This document shows, piece by piece, positions 8,216 to 16,100 of a stretch of DNA of 56,865 nucleotides. The notes beneath the pieces are model-generated. The model worked only from the letters and a program-made list of their open reading frames with translations, was not told where the DNA came from and did not search any database. The position numbers and the translations under genes are program-made. Within the stretch, counting starts at the first letter, position 1; each line of letters starts with the position of its first letter. The DNA is from Candidatus Fermentibacterota bacterium (GTDB lineage: Bacteria > JAFGKV01): assembly GCA_030620115.1 (NCBI GenBank), contig JAUXFG010000003.1, forward strand, positions 1-56,865, written 5' to 3'.

Positions 8216-10477
8216 TCAGGCACCGTTTATTCTTTGAGCTTCCGTGCGGTTCTTCTCCCTGGTACACCAGTGCACTCCGGAGAGACCGGGCTCGATCACC
8301 TGGAATGCGCAGAACCTCTTTGCGCCCTTCCTTGCCGCGTTAGGAGCATCGCTCTTGAAAGTGATGACATGGTCCCCAGGAGGAACAACCATATCGTTTT
8401 CGAGCAATTGGGGTTCTCTTGAAAGCTCAACCGAGTCGCGAAAGAGCTTGCTGTCAATCACCAATTGCGAAGAGTGGGACTGGGGAGATCCAAGGCTCAT
8501 CACGAGGGTACATTCGATGGTTCGGTCGGAGAGATTGTGTATCCATAGTTCACCGCACGGTTGACACCAACGCCAGCTGTTCGTCGCCATCTTCTCCATC
8601 CCGTAGAAGCCGCGACGCCAGGACAGCTGCAGATGCTCCTTGGCTCGTTTCCTTTCCCATTCATCCAGACCATACTGATTCCGGATCACATTGGAGTACT
8701 CCGATATCTGAAAGAAAACAAGCCTTCCACCCTCGCTTTCAAGGGGTTCTTGGTGCAGCAATCCTCGGAGTCGCGCGACAATCTTCTCTCCAGAATCAGC
8801 GTACCCATATCGATCGATGTACACGCCTGCAAACCCCATTAGACACAAGCTTTCCACCATCTTGTTGACCTTCTTTGTTGACGTTTTTCTCAGCCAAAGG
8901 TCTCCCGGGCGATCCCTCATAGCACCGAAGCTCCATCTGAGTGACTTCGAGTGAAGATATGCCATGAGATGATCATATGAACCCATCTTGTGTCGCTTGG
9001 TCTCTGGCCAGGGATGGTGGGGCAACTGAAAAACCATTGAATTCTTGGGTACCCGGCTTTCTATCCCGCGTATGAAGGCGGCATCAGCCTTATATTGCTG
9101 CTTTGTCGTCTCGTATTCAAGAACGTTCGAAACTCCCCGCATATAGCCTTCCGCAGTCTGATCAAATATGCCAGTAACAAGAAATGCCCCCAATATGAGG
9201 AAAAAAGCTGCTCGCCCAGCTTTGCCTCTTGAAAGCCTCTTGCCCAACGAATCCAATACTATAAAAAAGGCCGCAATTGCCAAGAAGGCGATAACAACAG
9301 TGATCCTATCGTAGGCTCTAATCTTTGGTGTGACCAAGAGAGCAAACAGATACCCAAGATTACCTACCGTAGCTAGTAACAACAGCCATATGTTCATTAT
9401 AGAGAGCTGGCGAAGTCGTGAGTCAGACCGTCGCAAAGACCCCATCTTGAGTATCTCGACAAAAAGGATCAGCAAGCCTATGACTCCCACCAGACCGAGG
9501 TAGTTACCCGGGTTCAACCTCCGGCCTCGATGGGCAACACGGTGGTCGCTCAACACCTGATCAATGGTAGGAATCCCCTGGCAACCCATTGGGATCACAA
9601 GGCCATTGATCTCCAAGCCCAGTCTTAGCGCCTCCCGCGGACCTCGCTGCACGGCAGAAGGATTCGAGCCGTGTGCTCGGCTATGGGCGAAAACAGGTAG
9701 ATGATTCGCAGTAGACACAAGGAGGATGACGACGATAAGTCCGCATGCGGAGACGAAAGGCGCCTTCCTTCTCTTGCTCAGTGTAGCCGATAGACCGGAC
9801 ACCATGAGGGTGTAGATGCTGAAAAAGATAAAGTAGATATCTGCTAATGCGATCAAGGCGCATGCGAGAACAGAACATAGGAGACGGAAGCGATTCACGT
9901 TAAACAAAGACCTCAATGCCCCAAGAGATCGCCAGACTTCGCTATCATTTCCCACCTGCATGGCAAGCATCACGGCCATCGGAATTATGTAATAGGCGCT
10001 AAGGAATAAGTGCCCTTCACCCCTCATGAAGTGATAGGGAATCAGACTATAAAGAACAGCCGCCACAACTGCCGACGAATAGGAGAGTCGAATCTGTCGT
10101 AGTGCGAAGACAGCAGAAATGGCAACAAGAGGGAATGTGAGCAAGTAATACGAATTTACTAGCAGGGCATAGTTCCCAAGAAACACGGACAGAATCTTCA
10201 TAATGATGAAGTCTATTGTGTGGAGACCTGGGTAGTCATAGAGGACCCAGCCAGTCGGCATTCCTATGTATGAGTTATGTGTGTACCATCCATTATCAAG
10301 CATTGCCTTTGTGTACACTAGGCCGGTGATAGCATCCCCTCCATACCTAAAGGGGATCGAAAGCCCTACATCCCAAAGCTCGAGACGCCACGTCACGATA
10401 GCAGCCGAAAGCACAGCCGCCAAGCCATAGGCGATCAGTGCGGAACGAATCTCTGTACTGACTCGACAAGATCTCAA
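8216..10477 (-). CDS. polytopic membrane protein, GT-C glycosyltransferase-like
   Basis: A protein of 753 residues with a dozen or so hydrophobic segments in the first 470 and a soluble C-terminal third. The first extracytoplasmic loop carries an acidic GGDAITGLVY motif and nearby aromatic-rich sequence (LYDYPGLHTIDF), the pattern of GT-C enzymes and YfhO-like proteins that use lipid-linked sugars. The C-terminal part (about residues 480-753) contains a Trp-rich segment and a beta-rich end. It sits among the sulfatase-fold genes on the same strand as the one at 6019-7932, 283 bp upstream of it. A role in adding sugars to a lipid, glycan or protein outside the membrane is inferred; no family is certain. 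Confidence 0.6.
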   Translation of the reverse strand: MRSCRVSTEIRSALIAYGLAAVLSAAIVTWRLELWDVGLSIPFRYGGDAITGLVYTKAMLDNGWYTHNSYIGMPTGWVLYDYPGLHTIDFIIMKILSVFLGNYALLVNSYYLLTFPLVAISAVFALRQIRLSYSSAVVAAVLYSLIPYHFMRGEGHLFLSAYYIIPMAVMLAMQVGNDSEVWRSLGALRSLFNVNRFRLLCSVLACALIALADIYFIFFSIYTLMVSGLSATLSKRRKAPFVSACGLIVVILLVSTANHLPVFAHSRAHGSNPSAVQRGPREALRLGLEINGLVIPMGCQGIPTIDQVLSDHRVAHRGRRLNPGNYLGLVGVIGLLILFVEILKMGSLRRSDSRLRQLSIMNIWLLLLATVGNLGYLFALLVTPKIRAYDRITVVIAFLAIAAFFIVLDSLGKRLSRGKAGRAAFFLILGAFLVTGIFDQTAEGYMRGVSNVLEYETTKQQYKADAAFIRGIESRVPKNSMVFQLPHHPWPETKRHKMGSYDHLMAYLHSKSLRWSFGAMRDRPGDLWLRKTSTKKVNKMVESLCLMGFAGVYIDRYGYADSGEKIVARLRGLLHQEPLESEGGRLVFFQISEYSNVIRNQYGLDEWERKRAKEHLQLSWRRGFYGMEKMATNSWRWCQPCGELWIHNLSDRTIECTLVMSLGSPQSHSSQLVIDSKLFRDSVELSREPQLLENDMVVPPGDHVITFKSDAPNAARKGAKRFCAFQVIEPGLSGVHWCTREKNRTEAQRINGA

Positions 10478-10838
10478 GTCAAACCTCTCCCCCGACTCAC
10501 TCGATGGAGTATCTTGCCCTATGCCCCACGCCTGCAGATCGCCAACGCCACTGGCTCTCTGAATCCGGCCCCACCAACAAAGGCCAATGATACATTGCTT
10601 TGTGAGTGCAACTTCACCGTGTTCGGGATGCTCTCTATGTGATACCTCTAACCATCATACTAAGTTGATGAGAGACAGTCAAGCGTGGATGGATTGGCCA
10701 AGTGGCAGGAGTGATTCTAGCGTAGAGACAGATCCCTCTTCGAGATTCGACTGGACCCCTCGTATGTGAGGCCCAGAGCGCATTCGGTGGCAGATCATTG
10801 TAGCAGGACTCACCCTTCACCTCTGCAAGCTCAGATAG

Positions 10839-11435
10839 TGGTGGAATTGGCAGATCGAGGCACAGATCGTGGTGATCGACGCAAATAGCACAAGATCACC
10901 CAAGCATGGCATCCTCATGGACGGGATACTGAACGACAGTCAATCGCCGCCGATCTTCTCCTGGTCAGGGCATATTGCGAAGCGCGGGATGCATGAAGGA
11001 AGAATCGAGAGAATCGACATCCACCCATCGATTCTGGATACCATATGAATACCCTCAAAAATACACTCGACAAGTGCGATTCAAAGGACGAGTTCGCTTC
11101 CCTCCTTCAATGGGGCACTCCAGCGAGATCAGGTTTTCAGCCAGATCCGTGGTGCTGCGATTCGATGCGGGAGGTGGAAGCTATGGAGAAAGCCTTCAGG
11201 GAATACAAAGCTGTGTGATCTGATATCTGATCCTGCAGAACATGCAGACATGGCCTCAATTATGTATCAGACGCCTCATGCACTCGCGACCACACTGAAG
11301 GAGTTGGAGAACGGATTGATCAATCCCACATATCCTCCCACATTCACGAAGAATTCAGTCGCGCAAGAGGAGGGGATTGAATTCCAGACCGGGTTGAGAG
11401 CGTGCCGTCAGACTTCCCGAGCTCATTCGGCTTGA
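10839..11435 (+). pseudogene. decayed sulfatase-fold gene (C-terminal half)
   Basis: One frame is open from 10839 to 11435 except for a TGA at 11046-11048. Before the stop it encodes QIVVIDANSTRSPKHGIL, PPIFSWSGHIAK and GRIERIDIHPSILDT, which match the segment of sulfatases around the DHG strand, the P-x-I-x-x-P-G turn and the L-I-D-I-x-P-T-L-L-D helix. After it come GRWKLWRKPSGNTKL and CDLISDPAEHADMA, matching the conserved sulfatase C-terminal strand and the L-Y-D-L-x-x-D-P-x-E motif. The DHG residues are degraded and no N-terminal half or start is found upstream. This is a fourth member of the local sulfatase-fold family, lying just 5' of the intact copy at 11655. Confidence 0.6.
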
Positions 11436-11654
11436 CGGGGCCTTGCCTCTTCGATAGTCTGGGCAGGCAACGCCTGTCATGATGTGTCTTTCATGAGCCG
11501 GTAAAGGATCCCCCAGAGGATGAGGACTGGTTGCATGGGAGGCGCCGTCCTCATTGGCATGTGACGCACCGTACGAGACCGTGGTCAGGGACATCATGGC
11601 CTGATACCGGGTGTCATGCCGGGATCTTGGTATCCTTGCCGAGGGAAGATGAGT

Positions 11655-13838
11655 ATGAAGAGAACGTTGTCTTCCGGCAGAGTATTGCTCCAGGCTATGT
11701 CAGCAATTCTGATTCTTTCCCTCTCCAGATGTGATAGCCAGGTCGACAGGTTGCTCCTGGCTGATTTGCGGGAAGCGGCCTGGGTTGAGGAGGATCAGAG
11801 GGAAATAAGCCCTGGCGAAGAAGGAGTTCAGTCGTTTTTTGCGGGATTCCAGGCATGCAGCGACACCGGTCGTGCTCTTCACCGTCGAAACGGTACGATT
11901 GCTTTGAAGACGATCTCGGGGACGCCCAGAAGAGTCTCTCTCGCCATGCGCATTCCGTATGGAGGTGGGCAGGTCCGTGTCTTCGGACAAGATCGTCGCA
12001 AAGTCTACTCCGAACCCCTCTCAGCAGGGCAGCGCACCATATCATTCATCGTGGAGGGTTCGCCTCCCCAGGAGGGGAGGCGAACCCTCAGGCTCCGTTG
12101 GGATCCGACCATTCCCGATGGTCGAATATGGCCGGCTCTTGTGGTCACGGGCATTACGGTGGATCCCGTTGATGCGCGCGTTTCGCTGTCGACCGTGATA
12201 TGGGACAGTCTGGCGAATCGTGTCTCTATGGGTCCTGGTTGCAGCATTTCGGTATTCCTCGTTCCACAGAAAGGCGCACGGATCAGGGGATATGCTGAGG
12301 GCGGTCATGGGCCGGGCTTCATTACCGTTGACACCGATGATCGCGAGTCATCGGTGATCTGGGTGCACGGCACGCATAGAGATGAGAGTGATATCGATGC
12401 CTCGCTAGAGGCATGGGAGGACGAGAGGCTTATCGAGGTCCGATTCGTATCTCCGCTCCAAAGCGACACGTTGGTGTGGCGCGAGGTTGAATTCAGCAAT
12501 ATGAGAGCCTTCACCCCCGGAATAATGGATGAGAGTCCTCCCGCCCTGCCGAAGCAGGTGGGCTCAAACAGCCAAGCGCCCAATGTGCTTCTCTATCTCG
12601 TGGATACGGTACGTCGTGACCATCTGCAGATCTATGGATACGAGCGCGAAACCACACCCGGTATTCGCTCTCAGATCGGGGAATGGACCGTTTGGGACAG
12701 CTGCCTAAGCCTTTCCTCCTGGACGAGACCCGCCACCGCGAGCTTGCTGACAGGCCTCGATCCAGTGGCACATGGGGCAAACACCGATGAAGAGTCTATC
12801 CATCCTGATATCCGCCTGATCTGGGAAGATCTCCACGACGAAGGATACGAGACTGCTTTCTTCTCTACCAATGGGCATGTTTCCGCGAACTGGGGCTTTA
12901 CCAGAGGCATCGATCATTATGCCTACCTTCCTGCCAGACCATGGAGGCACGGTTTCACCGTGACGGCTGACTCCTTGCATGCAACATTCATGCGATGGCT
13001 TGATGAGAAGCGCGATACCCACCGACCATTCTTTGCCTACCTTCATGCCATGGAGCCCCACGCGCCCTACACGCCGCCGCTAGATCTCGTTCCGAAATAC
13101 TACCCGGATGGTATCAGGCGGCTTGAGGAGGTGTCGGCGGAGCGGATCAACGACTTCAACTGCCCATACGGCGATTATGAACCATGGCACCCAAAGGCAT
13201 TGATGGGATTGTATGACGCTGAGATTGCCGGCTGGGATCGAGCATTCTGTCTCCTTCTGGATTCGTTGGAGCGCAGACATCTGCTCGATGCTACCATCAT
13301 CATCGTCACCAGCGATCATGGAGAGGAGTTCGCGGATCACGGTGCGTTTTCGCACGGCCGTACGCTCTATAGAGAGCAAATGGAAGTTCCCTTTCTGGCC
13401 AGGGTCCCCGGGCTTCCGGGCGGAAGAGTGGCAACTCCGATGGATCATCGCGATGTGGCTGGCTTGATCTCATGGTTGCTCTGCGGCAAGAGCCCGCTCC
13501 AATGGGAACCCCGGCTGCGTGATGCCCGCGTGGCGTTTCTTTCGCGACGAGAACACCAGCGCGCGAGAGTCCAGAGAGGAGACCTCTGTGTGATTTGGAA
13601 CATGACCAGGATGACAAGCTGCGATCGAATGGGCAGGGATCTTGAGGTCTATGTGGACGATCCCTTGGAGCTCGCCTCTTCCCTAGATCGCCACAAGACA
13701 ACGGCGAGGGCCTATCGTGGTGCGCTCATGCGGTGGTGGAGGAAACGTCTGGAGCGGAGGCAACTCCCTACCGCTCTGGACCAAGAAACGATGCATATGC
13801 TGGAACTGCTGGGCTATGTCACCAACGAAGGTTCATAG
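11655..13838 (+). CDS. lipoprotein-like sulfatase-fold enzyme, paralogue A
   Basis: The frame is open from an ATG at 11616, but GAGGGA is spaced correctly for the ATG at 11655, which gives 727 residues starting MKRTLSSGRVLLQAM. A hydrophobic signal ends in LSLSRC (Cys 26), a lipobox with an unusual arginine before the cysteine. Residues about 30-300 form a beta-rich accessory region; the catalytic domain follows: LLYLVDTVRRDHLQIYGYE (D317), SWTRPATASLLTG (T357 at the nucleophile site, no cysteine), YLHAMEPHAPYTP and VTSDHGEEFADHG. It is closely related to the convergent gene at 13879-16041 and ends with the same LLGY motif. A Thr nucleophile argues against a true sulfatase; a phosphodiesterase or phosphotransferase role is possible. 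Confidence 0.85.
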   Translation: MKRTLSSGRVLLQAMSAILILSLSRCDSQVDRLLLADLREAAWVEEDQREISPGEEGVQSFFAGFQACSDTGRALHRRNGTIALKTISGTPRRVSLAMRIPYGGGQVRVFGQDRRKVYSEPLSAGQRTISFIVEGSPPQEGRRTLRLRWDPTIPDGRIWPALVVTGITVDPVDARVSLSTVIWDSLANRVSMGPGCSISVFLVPQKGARIRGYAEGGHGPGFITVDTDDRESSVIWVHGTHRDESDIDASLEAWEDERLIEVRFVSPLQSDTLVWREVEFSNMRAFTPGIMDESPPALPKQVGSNSQAPNVLLYLVDTVRRDHLQIYGYERETTPGIRSQIGEWTVWDSCLSLSSWTRPATASLLTGLDPVAHGANTDEESIHPDIRLIWEDLHDEGYETAFFSTNGHVSANWGFTRGIDHYAYLPARPWRHGFTVTADSLHATFMRWLDEKRDTHRPFFAYLHAMEPHAPYTPPLDLVPKYYPDGIRRLEEVSAERINDFNCPYGDYEPWHPKALMGLYDAEIAGWDRAFCLLLDSLERRHLLDATIIIVTSDHGEEFADHGAFSHGRTLYREQMEVPFLARVPGLPGGRVATPMDHRDVAGLISWLLCGKSPLQWEPRLRDARVAFLSRREHQRARVQRGDLCVIWNMTRMTSCDRMGRDLEVYVDDPLELASSLDRHKTTARAYRGALMRWWRKRLERRQLPTALDQETMHMLELLGYVTNEGS
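12054..12089. repeat. perfect 16-bp hairpin inside a coding frame
   Basis: The arms 12054-12069 and 12074-12089 are exact reverse complements (GAGGGTTCGCCTCCCC and its complement) with loop AGGA. The hairpin lies in frame in the beta-rich accessory region of paralogue A and encodes Glu-Gly-Ser-Pro-Pro-Gln-Glu-Gly-Arg-Arg-Thr-Leu. The convergent paralogue has no such sequence at the matching place (LPSDTIMRGRNRIRFRWN), so it looks like a small palindromic insertion that kept the frame open. Confidence 0.85.
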
Positions 13839-13878
13839 TCGGGGTATTCGTCAACGCACGGTTGCACCGGAAGCTACC

Positions 13879-16041
13879 CTACTCGTCCGTGAGGTACCCG
13901 AGGAGACGCAACTGCTCCGAGAGCCTCTCATCGAGCCTGCTGGCCTGCATATGGGAGAGAGAAAGCCTCCGAACCCAACTTTCAAGGGCCCCGCGTCCGG
14001 CACCGCATAAGACCTGATAGCCATCTGTCATATCATCGATCTCCCCGGTTCCGTACGCGTAAAGCTCCATTTGCGGTGCTACTCCATCGCACACCCTGAC
14101 CGGAGAGATATTCCATATCAACGAGAACTGGCCGTCGTCGATCCTTGCGATCTCTATGGCCCTCAGACTGAGATGAGCGATCCTGAGTGACCGTTCTTTC
14201 GGTCGCCACGCCGAAGCATCGTTTCCCTCAGCGACCCAGCGCAATAAGTCACCGATGTCTCTATGATCGAGCACAACGTTGCTTTTCCCACCACCTTGTC
14301 CGGGAATACGAGCAAGAAGGGGAACATCCAATTGCTCGGAGTAGAGAGTCGTCCCGTGGGAAAAACCGCCATGCTCCGCGAATTCCTCCCCGTGATCGCT
14401 AGTGAGCACCACGATGGTGCGATCCAACAGGCCGCGGACAGCGAGTGAATCCAAGAGGTGAGAGAAATCCGCATCCCAGCCCGCAATCTCGGCATCGTAG
14501 AGGGCCGAAGCACTTTGTACTTCCCAGCTTTTATACCTTCCCGGGCAGATCATGGACATCAACTCCGGGCCGGTCATTTCCGCTCTTCGAGGGATACCCT
14601 CAGGGTAGAGCTTCACAAGGAATTCCGGTCGTGGGGTGTAGGGAATGTGAGGATCGGTGGCATGGAGATACGCAAAGAAAGGTCTGGCCTTGTCAATCCT
14701 GTTGTCCACCCAATGCAAGAAGGACAGGTGGAGCGAATCAGCCGGGAAATGCACCTTTCGTCTCAGCTTTGACTCACGAAAGAGCATGTAATGATCCACA
14801 TTCCTGGCGAAACCCCATTGCCTCGAAATATGGGCATTGGTCGAGAGAAACGCCGTCTCATACCCCGCATCGGCAAAGGAATCCCAGACGAATCCGATAT
14901 CAGCGGCAAGGGAGTCATCGTCATCGAGAGCCCCGTGGCAAACTGGATCGAGGCCCGTGAGCAAGGTGGCTGTGGAAGCCTTGGTCCAGGAGGAAAGGCT
15001 CCGACAGTCATCCCAGACATCCCATTCGCGCAAGCTGCCCAACAGTCCGGGGGTAGTGGATCTCTCATAGCCGTAAATCTGCAATCGGTCTCGTCGAATA
15101 GTATCAATCAGATAGAGGATCACGTTGTAGGGCTTTTCCGTGGGCGCAAGGGGGCCGGTGGAGATGCTCTCGTGAGCAATCGAGTAATGAGGCACCTGTG
15201 CATCGATGAACGTGATCTCATCCCAAGTCGCCTCACCTCGTGGAGCAAGAATTTCAAAAGAGACAGCAATAAGGTCACGGCCGACATGACGATCGAGAGC
15301 AACCCGGAAGGGTCGGGGTCGCTCCGATAGCTCATGATCCCAGAGGATGTCGGGTTCCTCGCCGTCAACGCACATGGTGATGCGGCCGATGCCACCCACA
15401 CCGCTCACGGAGCCCCTGACGAAGGCATCTCTCCCGCGTTCGACATAGACCTCCACCCGACAGCCATCACCCATTATTAGTCGATTTTCCGCCACCCTCA
15501 ACGATACGAAAGAGAGGCATTCTTTGGGATCGGTTGATTGGATCCGAATCCTCCGGACGACCAAGCGACGAGGGGACGCATCGTCACTCGCATTCGGGTT
15601 CCAGCGAAACCTGATCCGATTCCTTCCCCTCATTATAGTATCCGAGGGCAGCGGGAATCGGATATGGCGCATTCCCCCTGGAAGGTCTCCTTCGAAAACA
15701 CACTCTTTGCCTGGTCCAAGAATCGCCAGATGCCCCCCAGGCATCGGGATCGTCAACTCAACATCAACCGTCTTGTCACAGCGCGAGACGCTATAGAGAT
15801 CTATGTCTGCATTTCTATGTTTCAATGCACGCCCGGAGTCGCCGGGTGCCAAGAATCCTTGAATGAAGAACGGATTGCCCCGCTTGTCGGAGGGAATGAT
15901 TTCGATGTCCTGTTCGATCGATGCAGTGTCCCATGACTCAACGAGAGTGAGATTGTGTTTGTTATCCCGACACCTCACCACCAAGATGATCAAGACAGAG
16001 CAGAGGACGATGCCTGCTTTCTTGATGAGCGATCCGGTCAC
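13879..16041 (-). CDS. lipoprotein-like sulfatase-fold enzyme, paralogue B
   Basis: The frame is open back to 16239 but would then overlap tex by 139 bp. A GTG at 16041 places the start after tex and gives 720 residues beginning with a signal-like VTGSLIKKAGIVLCSVLIIL and a cysteine after LVVR, an Arg-Cys junction like that of paralogue A. The order of domains is the same: a beta-rich accessory region, then ILYLIDTIRRDRLQIYGYE, SSWTKASTATLLTG (Thr at the nucleophile, with the Pro of C-x-P-S-R replaced by Ala), YLHATDPHIPYTP and LTSDHGEEFAEHGGFSHG. It converges on paralogue A with about 40 bp between stops, so the pair looks like an inverted duplication. No strong Shine-Dalgarno supports the GTG, so the exact start is uncertain. 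Confidence 0.83.
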   Translation of the reverse strand: MTGSLIKKAGIVLCSVLIILVVRCRDNKHNLTLVESWDTASIEQDIEIIPSDKRGNPFFIQGFLAPGDSGRALKHRNADIDLYSVSRCDKTVDVELTIPMPGGHLAILGPGKECVFEGDLPGGMRHIRFPLPSDTIMRGRNRIRFRWNPNASDDASPRRLVVRRIRIQSTDPKECLSFVSLRVAENRLIMGDGCRVEVYVERGRDAFVRGSVSGVGGIGRITMCVDGEEPDILWDHELSERPRPFRVALDRHVGRDLIAVSFEILAPRGEATWDEITFIDAQVPHYSIAHESISTGPLAPTEKPYNVILYLIDTIRRDRLQIYGYERSTTPGLLGSLREWDVWDDCRSLSSWTKASTATLLTGLDPVCHGALDDDDSLAADIGFVWDSFADAGYETAFLSTNAHISRQWGFARNVDHYMLFRESKLRRKVHFPADSLHLSFLHWVDNRIDKARPFFAYLHATDPHIPYTPRPEFLVKLYPEGIPRRAEMTGPELMSMICPGRYKSWEVQSASALYDAEIAGWDADFSHLLDSLAVRGLLDRTIVVLTSDHGEEFAEHGGFSHGTTLYSEQLDVPLLARIPGQGGGKSNVVLDHRDIGDLLRWVAEGNDASAWRPKERSLRIAHLSLRAIEIARIDDGQFSLIWNISPVRVCDGVAPQMELYAYGTGEIDDMTDGYQVLCGAGRGALESWVRRLSLSHMQASRLDERLSEQLRLLGYLTDE

Positions 16042-16100
16042 GAGCAGCAGATCTTGGGCGCAGGAGCCCTGTGCCGCCCGAGAATCGGGATGGAAGGCAT

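Noticed and set aside
8216-10477. Confident assignment of the 753-residue membrane protein to a specific glycosyltransferase family
   Set aside because: The acidic first loop and helix count fit GT-C, but I cannot match it to a single family by eye, so only a GT-C-like call is made.
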